From JBOICV01 sp050740255 (GTDB taxonomy: Bacteria > Pseudomonadota > Gammaproteobacteria > Nevskiales > JBOICV01), in the NCBI GenBank assembly GCA_050740255.1, contig JBOICV010000141.1, positions 1 to 64,000 of the forward strand: 64,000 bases of DNA, read 5' to 3'. Below are positions 43,257 through 51,266 of the stretch, one piece after another (position 1 is the first letter of the stretch; every line of letters begins with the position of its first letter). Below the pieces are notes generated by a model, which ran no database searches, was not told the DNA's origin, and saw only the letters and a list, made by a program, of their open reading frames with translations. The position numbers and the translations under genes were made by a program.

Positions 43257-43289
43257 AACACCCCTCCTTTCCGCAACAAACTTAGTTTC

Positions 43290-43373
43290 GTCATTCCCGC
43301 GAAAGCCGGAATCCAGATTTTTTATAAACGCCTGGACACCTCCCGGCGAAAGCCGGGATCACGCCGGTGTGAC
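43290..43373. repeat. Dispersed hairpin repeats, partial copy
   Basis: Two hairpins without the outer ends of the compound repeat: ATTCCCGCGAAAGCCGGAAT and CCCGGCGAAAGCCGGGAT, followed by CGCCGGTGTGAC. Located between the SDR and membrane-protein genes in a 133-bp gap. Confidence 0.7.
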
Positions 43374-43390
43374 AGCCTATTTATAGCTTC

Positions 43391-44257
43391 CTAAAGAATC
43401 TTGTCCCAGTCTTCTTTTTTAACCAGATCAGCCGTCATCAAGCGATCGAACGCGCGACGCAGCTTGCTCTGCTCCAACTGATTCCGTCGTTCTGCAGCAT
43501 CCCTGTCCGAGAACCAGATCACGTGCGGAAACAACAGCACGCGCAGCAACCCGATCAGCATATACAGGTAGCTGAAGGCGAACAGGATGCCGCAAACCAT
43601 TGAAATATACTCGAAATTCACGCTGATGTACTTAATCCCCCACCAGGAGATCACGTCGGTCATCGAGGCCGAAATCCCGACGGGCAGGAACCACTGGTAA
43701 GCCTGTAAGTGGTTGAACTGCATCGAGAACGGCACGCCGACGATCAGAAAGGAGGTCACAAAGCCGAACAAATGGGCATGCGAAAACGCAATCAGCTTGC
43801 CCAGCGACATGTTGTGGAAATAAGCCTCGGCCGAGCCGTTCATGTGCAACTGGTAGATGATCTCGCTGGCGCCAAGGCAGTACGCAATCCCGAAGCTAAT
43901 CACCGCCAGGGCCAGGCCGCGCTTCACACCTGTGGGATATTGGTGGAGATTCAGACCCACCTTGGAAACCGTAAACGGCACGGTCAGCTTGTTCAGCCAG
44001 AGCAATACCACCAGAAACAAGCCCAGCAGAATGGGTCCGCCGACCGTCAACCATTTACTTTTCTCCGGCGGCAATTCCACCAGCGCCGCGTCGTCAACTG
44101 GGACGTCGAGGCTGAAGTCCGCCTCCTCCTCGGCCTGAGCGATAATTGTAAGCTGCTCGTCCTCCGCGGCCGCTTCACCCAGCATATTGGCAGCGAGCGC
44201 GAAACCACCCAGCGCCAGCACGCCGATGAAGAGCCATACCCAAACCAGGCGATGCAT
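43391..44257 (-). CDS. Multi-pass membrane protein, partner of the c-type cytochrome
   Basis: Not recognised. 288 residues with about six membrane helices: an N-terminal one, then an acidic periplasmic loop, then a core with S-H-A-H-L-F-G-F-V-T-S and a helix H-L-Q-A-Y-Q-W-F-L-P-V-G-I. The histidines in HAHLFGF and around could be haem or metal ligands. The start overlaps the cytochrome stop by one base (TGATG), so the two are translated together and may form a membrane redox complex. Confidence 0.75.
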   Translation of the reverse strand: MHRLVWVWLFIGVLALGGFALAANMLGEAAAEDEQLTIIAQAEEEADFSLDVPVDDAALVELPPEKSKWLTVGGPILLGLFLVVLLWLNKLTVPFTVSKVGLNLHQYPTGVKRGLALAVISFGIAYCLGASEIIYQLHMNGSAEAYFHNMSLGKLIAFSHAHLFGFVTSFLIVGVPFSMQFNHLQAYQWFLPVGISASMTDVISWWGIKYISVNFEYISMVCGILFAFSYLYMLIGLLRVLLFPHVIWFSDRDAAERRNQLEQSKLRRAFDRLMTADLVKKEDWDKIL

Positions 44258-45027
44258 CAATCTTTCTTCAGCCGCACATACACCAAGGTCCCCGCCTTTT
44301 TCACCGCCTCGGTGATCGCGCCGTCTATCGTGCTCGTCTCCGCTGCCGCCGGCAGGTCCTTAAGATTCTTGCCGGTAAAACTCGCATAGAGTTTTGACTT
44401 CCCCGCCTCCGGCACCTGCTTGGCATTCAGCGCCGATACCTGCGTAATATTCAGCTTGGCGTCCGTCGTGAGCAGCACGAAGAAAGTCTTACCTTTCAAT
44501 TTACCGGGCGCGATGATCGCCGTACCCACGGGCTTCTTGTCGGCGCCCACCGGGATGTAGATCGTGTTCTCATCCACAGCCGAAAGCGTCGCCCCTATTT
44601 TCTTTGCCCTTGCGATTTCGTCCGGGGTCAGCACGGCGTCTTTCGGAAGGTAGGCGCGTATGCCGGGGAAAGCGGCCTGCACTTCTTTCGGAATCAGGCT
44701 TGCCGTGTCCAGCCAGTCGCCGGGTGACTTCGGCGTGGACTTGTTTGATCCCGGATTGGCCTTGGCTTTGGCTTCCTCACCGTTGGCCGCACCATCACCG
44801 TCCGCGTCCAGCTTCTCGATTGCTCCAAAAGCAGAAGCAGTCATCTTGTGCTGCTTGAACTGCTCGCCATAAGGATTGAGCGGCGAGCCGCCACCATCCT
44901 TGTGACAGGCGTTGCAGGAAGGCTGATAGCCAAACTGATTTTTATACAGCCGCGCGAAAGCCGGCTCAGCCTGAGCCGTAGAAGCAGTCAGGCTGCCGAA
45001 TACAAACACAGCAAGGGCACGCCGCAC
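44257..45027 (-). CDS. Exported c-type cytochrome with Ca-binding-like motif
   Basis: A 256-residue periplasmic protein. Signal peptide (A-L-A-V-F-V-F-G-S-L-T-A-S-T-A-Q-A), one haem motif C-N-A-C-H near residue 40, then D-A-D-G-D-G-A-A-N-G-E-E, resembling an EF-hand or thrombospondin-type calcium loop. The remainder is a beta-rich domain with a P-V-G-T-A-I-I-A-P-G segment and may bind a flavin or metal. The GTG at 45027 follows GGAGGAG, which fixes the start; an ATG at 45063 has no such site. First gene of a two-gene operon. Confidence 0.8.
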   Translation of the reverse strand: MRRALAVFVFGSLTASTAQAEPAFARLYKNQFGYQPSCNACHKDGGGSPLNPYGEQFKQHKMTASAFGAIEKLDADGDGAANGEEAKAKANPGSNKSTPKSPGDWLDTASLIPKEVQAAFPGIRAYLPKDAVLTPDEIARAKKIGATLSAVDENTIYIPVGADKKPVGTAIIAPGKLKGKTFFVLLTTDAKLNITQVSALNAKQVPEAGKSKLYASFTGKNLKDLPAAAETSTIDGAITEAVKKAGTLVYVRLKKD

Positions 45028-45374
45028 GTTTCTCCTCCGTACGAACCCTGGATTCCCCAGCATCTTATTACGTTATGGCCTGGGCTTCGACCGCCCGGTG
45101 GGGACGTCGAACCGATCTGCCAGGTTTGCCGACATGAACCGCCATTTTTCTGGCGAGACTGACCGATTACAGCCCAAAGCGGTCTGTCGAGAATACTCCT
45201 TGAGCGTCTGCTTCTAGGTCAACGTCCACAATTAGATCACTCTGAATAAGTTTGGTTGGGGCTTTTTGTATCGAACCGATTGATCTAGGCCTCGATGATG
45301 AGGTGTCGACGCACACACAACGATGAGACCGTTGGTATGCCTTTTATGACTTCGCAACTTATCGCACCTCATAT

Positions 45375-45401
45375 TTGACAACATATGTAATCACATATAA
45401 T
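45375..45401 (+). promoter_or_regulatory. Promoter with a 16-bp operator-like dyad between its -35 and -10
   Basis: TTGACA (45375-45380) and TATAAT (45396-45401) are consensus boxes separated by 15 bp. Between and partly over them lies ATATGT-AATC-ACATAT (45383-45398), a perfect inverted repeat. The TetR-type regulator encoded last in the downstream operon (49058-49723) is the natural candidate to bind it. The preceding stretch 45028-45374 holds no gene that I can see. Confidence 0.6.
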
Positions 45402-45437
45402 CTGACTACGCATGTATCCTGATTACGGAGGTATCGC

Positions 45438-47186
45438 TTGAATTACGACGTTGTTATCAAAAACGGCCTTTACTTCGATGGCACGGGCGCGCCTGGCGCG
45501 ATCCGTCATATCGGCGTGCGCGATGGACGTGTAGTGGAGGTCAGCAATCTGTCGCTGATTGAAGAAAAGGCCAAGCGGGTTATTGATGCCACTGATCGTT
45601 GGGTCATGCCGGGCTTTCTTGATATCCATACGCACTACGACGCTGAGGTCGTTGTCGCGCCTGCCCTGCGCGAATCCGTCCGACAGGGCGTAACCACTGT
45701 GGCGCTGGGGTCCTGCTCGTTGTCAATGATTACTTCCGAGCCCGAGGATTGCGCCGATCTCTTCACCCGTGTTGAGGCAGTCCCAAGAGAAGCGATTCTG
45801 CCGGTGCTACGAGACAAAAAAACCTGGAGAACGCCAGCAGAATATCGAGCGTTTTATGAGGGTCACCCCATCGGCCCGAATGTGATGTGCTTTGTCGGAC
45901 ACTCCGATATACGCGTCACTGTCATGGGCATTGAGCGCGCTTCCAGCCGCATCAAGCCGACCGAAGCGGAATTGATCCGCATGGAACGATTGCTGGAGGA
46001 TTCGCTGGATGCGGGCTGCATCGGCATGTCCGTTATGACCTCGCGATTGGACAAAATGGATGGCGACCGCGTTTGGTCCCGTCCGTTGCCATCGACCTAC
46101 GCCAATTGGAGTGAGTTCGGGCGCTTGTTCAGAATTCTGCGCCGGCGCGGAGCGATTATGCAGGGTGCCCCTGACGCGGTCGGCAAGGTCAACATTTTTG
46201 CCTTTTTGTTTCACGCGATCGGCCTGTTCGGCAGGAGCCTGAAAATGACCATGCTGACCGCGATGGATCTCAAGTCGCAACCCTACCTGCACCGCGTCAC
46301 GCGAGCTTCGGCGTGGATCGTCAACCGGCTCTTGGGCGCCGACCTGCGCTGGCAAGCACTGCCGGCCCCATTTTCTGTCTATGCCGATGGTCTCGACATT
46401 GCTCTTTTCGAGGAATTCTCAGTCGGCGAAAAGCTCAGGGACATCAAGAACGAGGACGACCGCTACCGGATGGCCGAGGATCCTGCCTTTCGCAAGGCCT
46501 TCAAGAAGGCGATGAAGGCCACGCTGTCCATCGGGTTGTGGGATAGAAAAGTGGCGGACGTACGCATCGTCGCCTGTCCCGATGCTTCCATGATCGGAAG
46601 AACGCTCGGCGAAATCGGCAAGGAGCAGGGACAGGATGGCATTGATGCCTTTGTTGAATTGGCCGTCAAGTATCGCAAGAAACTAAGGACGACACTTTGC
46701 ATCGGCAACGAACGCGTCGACGTCATGCACAAGTTGATCAGCAGCCCCAATACACATATTGGATTCGCCGACTCGGGCGCCCACATCCGTGGCCTGGCGA
46801 AATACAACTTCGGCTTGCGGCTGCTGAAGTACGTGCGCGACGCAGAGCTGGCCGGGCAGCCCTTTATGGAGCTTGGCCGCGCCGTTCATCGCCTGACTGG
46901 CGAGCTGGCGGACTGGTTCGGCGTGGATGCAGGGCATATCCGTGTGGGTGATCGCGCCGATATGGTGATTGTGAATCCGCAGGGACTCGACAAGTCGCTC
47001 GATGAAGTCGCGGAGGCGCCGATAGAAAACATCAATCTGGTTCGTTTGGTTAATCGGAATGATGCCGCTGTGGATGCAACGCTGATCAATGGGCGTGTGG
47101 CCTATGAACGTGGGGCGGGCTTCGCTGACTACCTCGGGAAGGAGCGCGGATACGGCATCTGGCTTTCTGCGCGACTTGCAGCCTGA
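45438..47186 (+). CDS. Amidohydrolase of the N-acyl-D-amino-acid deacylase type
   Basis: A 582-residue metal-dependent amidohydrolase. It starts with the D-V-V-I-K-N-G barrel strand, then the metal ligand motif D-I-H-T-H-Y-D and C-C-type loops typical of D-aminoacylase, and ends with the beta-sandwich closure V-G-D-R-A-D-M-V-I-V-N-P. GGAGGT lies 8 bp before the TTG start. The preferred substrate (N-acyl-D-amino acids, hydantoin-like compounds) is unknown. First gene of an operon with an exported serine hydrolase and TetR regulator. Confidence 0.85.
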   Translation: MNYDVVIKNGLYFDGTGAPGAIRHIGVRDGRVVEVSNLSLIEEKAKRVIDATDRWVMPGFLDIHTHYDAEVVVAPALRESVRQGVTTVALGSCSLSMITSEPEDCADLFTRVEAVPREAILPVLRDKKTWRTPAEYRAFYEGHPIGPNVMCFVGHSDIRVTVMGIERASSRIKPTEAELIRMERLLEDSLDAGCIGMSVMTSRLDKMDGDRVWSRPLPSTYANWSEFGRLFRILRRRGAIMQGAPDAVGKVNIFAFLFHAIGLFGRSLKMTMLTAMDLKSQPYLHRVTRASAWIVNRLLGADLRWQALPAPFSVYADGLDIALFEEFSVGEKLRDIKNEDDRYRMAEDPAFRKAFKKAMKATLSIGLWDRKVADVRIVACPDASMIGRTLGEIGKEQGQDGIDAFVELAVKYRKKLRTTLCIGNERVDVMHKLISSPNTHIGFADSGAHIRGLAKYNFGLRLLKYVRDAELAGQPFMELGRAVHRLTGELADWFGVDAGHIRVGDRADMVIVNPQGLDKSLDEVAEAPIENINLVRLVNRNDAAVDATLINGRVAYERGAGFADYLGKERGYGIWLSARLAA

Positions 47187-47245
47187 TGGCTCACTTGCTA
47201 ACAAATTAATTATCTGCATTGCGTCAACGAATCGAAACGGAACGA

Positions 47246-49039
47246 ATGGTCACTTTTATGAAAATAATTCCTGGAGTTGTTGTCTGTGCACTATTGGTTG
47301 CCTGTGATCACGGTAGCGCACCCAATGATGCATCCTCGAATCTGCCGCCTGATGATTCATCCTCCACCTTGCCGCCGCTTCCACCACCGGATGGGCAAGG
47401 CCATCCGGGGCCCGCCTCCGGCAAATCCCGCGTCGGCACTAGCTACGATGTCAATATCAGTGCAGTCGACGGAAATAACATCGCCTTCACAGTGCACGAA
47501 CCGGCCACGTTGAACGGGGATGAGAAATACCCGCTACTGTTGCACGGACCCGGTTGGCCGGGGCCGCGTGCCAGTGCCTTTCAACGGGATTTTGCACTCC
47601 CCAGCGGCACTCCGCAGGTGGATACCCTAACGACCAAGCAGTACACCGATGTCGGCTATGGTGTGATTTCGTTTGACCAGCGCGGTTTTGGTCAATCCGG
47701 CGGGACGGTGACCGTGCTGGATCCTGATCGAGACGGCCTGAACCTGGTCGCGATCCTGGATTGGGCGGAATCCAATCTGGATTGGCTGCAGTACCGCAAT
47801 AACAGTCTGGTACTGGGAGCCTATGGCGCTTCGTACGGCGGGGGCTACCAACTGATGCTCAACAATGTGGACCCGCGTCACCGTCTCAAGGCCATCGTGC
47901 CGAGCATTGCCCATTACGACCTGAACTACAGCCTCGGCTCAGGCGATGTGCCGAAGACCGGATATGGTCTGGGACTCATCGCGTCAGGTACTGTTTCGAG
48001 TACTCTGACGGCCCTAATCGCAGGGGGCGGCGGGCTGGACCCATCCGTGCTGGGGACGTTTGTGAATGGCATCAACAATGGCCGTTATAGCAACGATGAC
48101 CACGCCCTGTTGCGCTACCACAGCAACGCCTACTTCTGCGACGGCATCAGCCAGGAAGGCAAGCGTCCTGCTGTTCAGCCACCCAAAGTTGACGCGCTCA
48201 TCCTTCAGGGTATGTATGACGTGCTATTCAACTTTAACGAGGGCTTGGCCAACTACGATTGTCTGCGCGCCTCTGGTGGCGACGTGCGTCTGATCACCTA
48301 CACCATCGGCCATGTGTTCCCGAGCGGTGTCGGCCTGTTACCCAAGCCGTCTGACAATAGTATGCAACCGGATGCTGCGAACCTAATCTCCAACTATTAC
48401 CGCTGCGGCCCCTATGTCGGGGACGCTATCACCATGCACTGGTTCAACGCCAAGCTGAAGCAAGACCCGGCAGCCATTGCGGCCGTCTCGGCGATGCCGG
48501 AGGTTTGCATCAATCTCGGCCCGACTGGCGAGGGTGTGATCGTGGATTCAGTGCCAGTTGGCGGCGCCAACTATTCGATTCCGCCCACCTCAGTTCTGGA
48601 GTTGGCGCCGATTCCTGTGACCGTACCGTTGTTTACCGCGAGCGAGCCCACGGTCGTCGCCGGCATCCCCACCGCCACCCTGACCTTGGCGGATCCGCTA
48701 TCGCTTCCGGGGTTGCCCAATGGCTTGCCACTAGGGCTCTCCAGCGATGACGCCATCGTCTTCGTATCGCTGGCGGTCGCCCGCGCGGGAATTTTGCCGG
48801 CAGCGCTGGAGATTGTTGGCGATCAAGTGCGGCCGGTCCGCGGGTTTGGCACCCAGACCTTGGAACTCAACGGCATCGGTATTCAGCTCAATGCAGGGGA
48901 TCAGTTGCAACTACTGGTCACCGGCCAGAGTTTGCCGCAATACCCCCTCGCACTCGCGCGAAACCCGCTACTACCGATTGTGACGGTCTCAGGATCTGTG
49001 CAAATTCCGGTGCTAGGTAATGTGACGACACTCCAGTAG
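47246..49039 (+). CDS. Lipoprotein alpha/beta hydrolase (S15/CocE-like)
   Basis: A 597-residue lipoprotein: lipobox L-L-V-A-C about residue 20, a Pro/Ser/Asp-rich linker, and an alpha/beta-hydrolase with nucleophile motif G-A-S-Y-G-G, acid in L-Q-G-M-Y-D-V-L-F and His in T-I-G-H-V-F. The domain is of the X-Pro dipeptidyl-peptidase/CocE type, acting on an ester or amide outside the cytoplasm. ATG at 47246 (GGAACG upstream) or 47258. The C-terminal third is beta rich and may bind ligand. Close to the amidohydrolase upstream (59 bp) and TetR downstream (18 bp). Confidence 0.8.
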   Translation: MVTFMKIIPGVVVCALLVACDHGSAPNDASSNLPPDDSSSTLPPLPPPDGQGHPGPASGKSRVGTSYDVNISAVDGNNIAFTVHEPATLNGDEKYPLLLHGPGWPGPRASAFQRDFALPSGTPQVDTLTTKQYTDVGYGVISFDQRGFGQSGGTVTVLDPDRDGLNLVAILDWAESNLDWLQYRNNSLVLGAYGASYGGGYQLMLNNVDPRHRLKAIVPSIAHYDLNYSLGSGDVPKTGYGLGLIASGTVSSTLTALIAGGGGLDPSVLGTFVNGINNGRYSNDDHALLRYHSNAYFCDGISQEGKRPAVQPPKVDALILQGMYDVLFNFNEGLANYDCLRASGGDVRLITYTIGHVFPSGVGLLPKPSDNSMQPDAANLISNYYRCGPYVGDAITMHWFNAKLKQDPAAIAAVSAMPEVCINLGPTGEGVIVDSVPVGGANYSIPPTSVLELAPIPVTVPLFTASEPTVVAGIPTATLTLADPLSLPGLPNGLPLGLSSDDAIVFVSLAVARAGILPAALEIVGDQVRPVRGFGTQTLELNGIGIQLNAGDQLQLLVTGQSLPQYPLALARNPLLPIVTVSGSVQIPVLGNVTTLQ

Positions 49040-49057
49040 CGGCGTGCCTTACCAAGT

Positions 49058-49723
49058 ATGAGAAAATCCAGGAACAAAGCCGATAGAACTGCAGCACCCG
49101 GCTCGAAGCGTGTTTATGCCGGCCAAGAACATGCCGCCCGAGTGGCCGAGCGGCGTCAACGCTTTATCGAAGCAGGCATCCAGCTGTTCGGCACTGTGGG
49201 CTACCACGCAACTACGGTCCGCTCGCTCTGCGCGCAGTCTGCGCTCACGAGTCGATACTTTTACGAGTCGTTCGACAGCATAGAAGCCCTGCTGATAGCC
49301 AGCTACCGGCATTTGATGGGCGAATTCATGGATCGTGTGAGGGCAAAACTCGTCAAAGTACCGAGCAAAGTAGAGGTCATGGCCGAAACTGGAATCCGCT
49401 GCTATTTCGAAGCCGTGCGAGATCCATTGTTTGCTCGCATCATTCTGCTCGAAGTGTTGGGCGTGAGCCCGACTGTGGACGCTGCGTCAATCGAGAATAC
49501 ACGTGCTTCCGGTCAATTCCTGATGGACTTCTTACATTCAGTCAGCCCACAGATGAGCTTGTCAAAAGCTGAGAAGGAACTCATAGGAGTTTCTCTCGCG
49601 GGCGCGCTGACCTTCGCTGCACTTCAATGGATGACGAGCGGTTACAAACTCCCCATCGATAATGTAATAAAAAGTTGCATGTCCATCGCTCTCGGCACAG
49701 CTTCTGCATTGAAAAAACAGTAG
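49058..49723 (+). CDS. TetR family transcriptional regulator
   Basis: 221 residues with an N-terminal helix-turn-helix: A-E-R-R-Q-R-F-I-E-A-G-I-Q-L-F-G, then Y-H-A-T-T-V-R-S-L-C and S-R-Y-F-Y-E-S-F. The C-terminal domain would bind the ligand. Last gene of the amidohydrolase-hydrolase operon, 18 bp after the hydrolase, so it probably controls the promoter at 45375-45401 and its own transcription. Confidence 0.88.
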   Translation: MRKSRNKADRTAAPGSKRVYAGQEHAARVAERRQRFIEAGIQLFGTVGYHATTVRSLCAQSALTSRYFYESFDSIEALLIASYRHLMGEFMDRVRAKLVKVPSKVEVMAETGIRCYFEAVRDPLFARIILLEVLGVSPTVDAASIENTRASGQFLMDFLHSVSPQMSLSKAEKELIGVSLAGALTFAALQWMTSGYKLPIDNVIKSCMSIALGTASALKKQ

Positions 49724-49871
49724 GACGAAAGCGGACACCCCTATGGCAGAGCATGAGGCTGCTCCTGGCACATACCGGACGTTTCAACGGGATGTGCCTA
49801 ATCAGCCGCGCTTGATGAAAGACGCTGTATGCGTGCCGCCAGCGTCAGGCGCGGGTTTGGCGGCGTGCGGT

Positions 49872-50234
49872 TCACCGCTTGGCCTTTGTTCGTAGCTCGG
49901 CGATACGCGCCTTGACGAGTCGCCTCACAAGCGCCGATGGCGGCAGCTTGGTTAGTGTAAATCGGATCGTTCCCTTCGAGGTCTCGTATCCCTTCAGCTC
50001 AGCGGCATGGGCGCGCCTGATCGCCGCGGTCATCGGATATAGACTGGTGTGCTGTTTCCAGGCGGCGTAGTACACCAGCGGTCGCCCGTCGAATCTGACG
50101 ACAGGAATTCCGTAGCTAATCCCCTCAATGGCGTCAGGGGCTGCGGCACGAATGATCGCGCGAAGCTTCTGGAGTGCTTTCCGCGCGTCCGCGGGCAGGG
50201 ACGCGAAGTACGCTTCTACGTCCGCTGTTTTCAT
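49872..50234 (-). CDS. DUF1801 family (YdhG/YjhX-like) protein
   Basis: A 120-residue protein starting M-K-T-A-D-V-E-A-Y-F-A-S-L-P and carrying the conserved A-P-D-A-I-E-G-I-S-Y-G-I-P and Y-Y-A-A-W-K-Q-H-T-S-L-Y-P segments of DUF1801. Role unknown; members are small cytosolic proteins. GGAGA lies upstream of the ATG. The frame is open further upstream, but that extension runs into the pseudogene fragment and is not used. Confidence 0.85.
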   Translation of the reverse strand: MKTADVEAYFASLPADARKALQKLRAIIRAAAPDAIEGISYGIPVVRFDGRPLVYYAAWKQHTSLYPMTAAIRRAHAAELKGYETSKGTIRFTLTKLPPSALVRRLVKARIAELRTKAKR

Positions 50235-50376
50235 GGTTTCTCCTTCCGGGTAGTTGTGTTGAGTCCTACCTAGTCGTCGTTTGACGGGGCTCGGAATCGA
50301 CACGCCCACCGCTGTGGAGGCACCATCTGCTACCCCTGCGCCGGAGTTCGGCAATTCAACAACAAGCAGCGGAGTC

Positions 50377-50563
50377 CTAAAACCCAAACAATCCTGGGAT
50401 AAGTTCCGCCATCTTCTTGACGTCATCCCTGTCCGCAGCTCGTGCCTCGTCCAACAGGCGCCGCTGGTAGGAGTCCGCTGGCGGCATGAGTTTGTTTTCC
50501 TTATCGGTGCCGAGGTAGCGCTCGTAGTCCAGCGCTTCGGCGATGTTGCGGTTTGTCCTCGTT
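50377..50563 (-). pseudogene. 3-prime remnant of a paralogue of the c-type cytochrome lipoprotein gene
   Basis: The last 51 codons recognisable here match the C-terminus of the 51267-53051 gene at about 46 of 51 residues (for example Y-L-G-T-D-K-E-N-K-L-M-P-P-A-D and M-A-E-L-I-P-G-L-F), with the reading frame and stop codon preserved. It begins (in gene order) at the higA stop and ends in TAG at 50377. The nucleotide differences are scattered, so it is an old paralogue, not a fresh copy. The rest of that gene is gone. Confidence 0.85.
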
Positions 50564-50566
50564 GAA

Positions 50567-50857
50567 TTAACTTGCCAACCGCTCTACAGCCAAGCGCTTA
50601 GCCTTGCTTGTTCGCCGTGCCTGCCACAGGTCGTACTGCATTTGCTGGGTCAGCCAACTCTCCGGCGTCGTGCCAAAGGCAATGGAAAGGCGAATAGCCA
50701 TTTCGGGACTGATGCCCATGTGGCCGTTCAGAAGCTCGGACAGCGCCTTGCGGCTCACGCCCAAGGCCTTGGCGGTCCGCGTGACGGTTAGCCCCAGGGG
50801 CTCGATGCACAGCTCGCGGATCACCTCGCCTGGATGCGGAGGATTGTGCATCATCAT
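50567..50857 (-). CDS. higA: HigA-type antitoxin
   Basis: A 96-residue XRE-type helix-turn-helix antitoxin. N-terminal P-P-H-P-G-E-V-I-R-E, then A-K-A-L-G-V-S-R-K-A-L-S-E-L-L-N-G and T-T-P-E-S-W-L, the VapI/HigA pattern. Three in-frame Met codons open the gene. It lies 9 bp after higB and is expected to neutralise the toxin and repress the operon. Confidence 0.92.
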   Translation of the reverse strand: MMMHNPPHPGEVIRELCIEPLGLTVTRTAKALGVSRKALSELLNGHMGISPEMAIRLSIAFGTTPESWLTQQMQYDLWQARRTSKAKRLAVERLAS

Positions 50858-50866
50858 GACCCACTC

Positions 50867-51145
50867 CTAGTGATAATCAACATAGTCTACGTTTACAACG
50901 TCCTGTTGCTCGAAGCCAAATATCAGTCGCCAGTTACCGCTCACATCCACCGCCCAATATCCCGCCATATCACCTTTGAGCGGATGCAAGCGCAGCCCCG
51001 GCAGGTTCATATCGCGTGGTTCACGCGCCGCCTGCAGGCGCGCCAGAATCAGCGATAGCCGTCGCTCATGTTTCGCCTGTATGCCACCCTTCTTCCCGTT
51101 TCGGAAGAAGGCTTCCAAGCCCTTGTGGCGGAACGAACGAATCAT
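50867..51145 (-). CDS. higB: HigB-type toxin (RelE superfamily)
   Basis: A 92-residue toxin of the HigB/RelE family that cleaves mRNA on the ribosome. It has the M-I-R-S-F-R-H-K-G-L-E-A-F-F start, the L-P-G-L-R-L-H-P-L-K-G-D loop and N-W-R-L-I-F strand near the end. First gene of the pair, toxin before antitoxin, as in other hig operons. Confidence 0.92.
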   Translation of the reverse strand: MIRSFRHKGLEAFFRNGKKGGIQAKHERRLSLILARLQAAREPRDMNLPGLRLHPLKGDMAGYWAVDVSGNWRLIFGFEQQDVVNVDYVDYH

Positions 51146-51266
51146 TGAGAATGTACCATGTCACGTTATAGGTTACAACTGAATCAAGCAGATTGCTTCG
51201 CCCCTGGGGCTCGCAATGACAAACTTGTCATCGCAACGACCCTTGGGGGCGCGGCGATCTCAGGAT
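51146..51266. other. Spacer between higB and the cytochrome gene, repeat-like
   Basis: No gene. It contains C-A-A-G-C-A-G-A-T-T-G-C-T-T-C-G-C and C-A-A-T-G-A-C-A-A-A-C-T-T-G-T-C-A-T-like palindromic stretches of the kind seen in intergenic repeats, and otherwise shows no structure I can name. The higB promoter should lie here. Confidence 0.4.

Noticed and set aside
50235..50426. N-terminal extension of the DUF1801 gene to 50426
   Set aside because: The extension runs into the pseudogene fragment in another frame; the ATG at 50234 has a good ribosome site.
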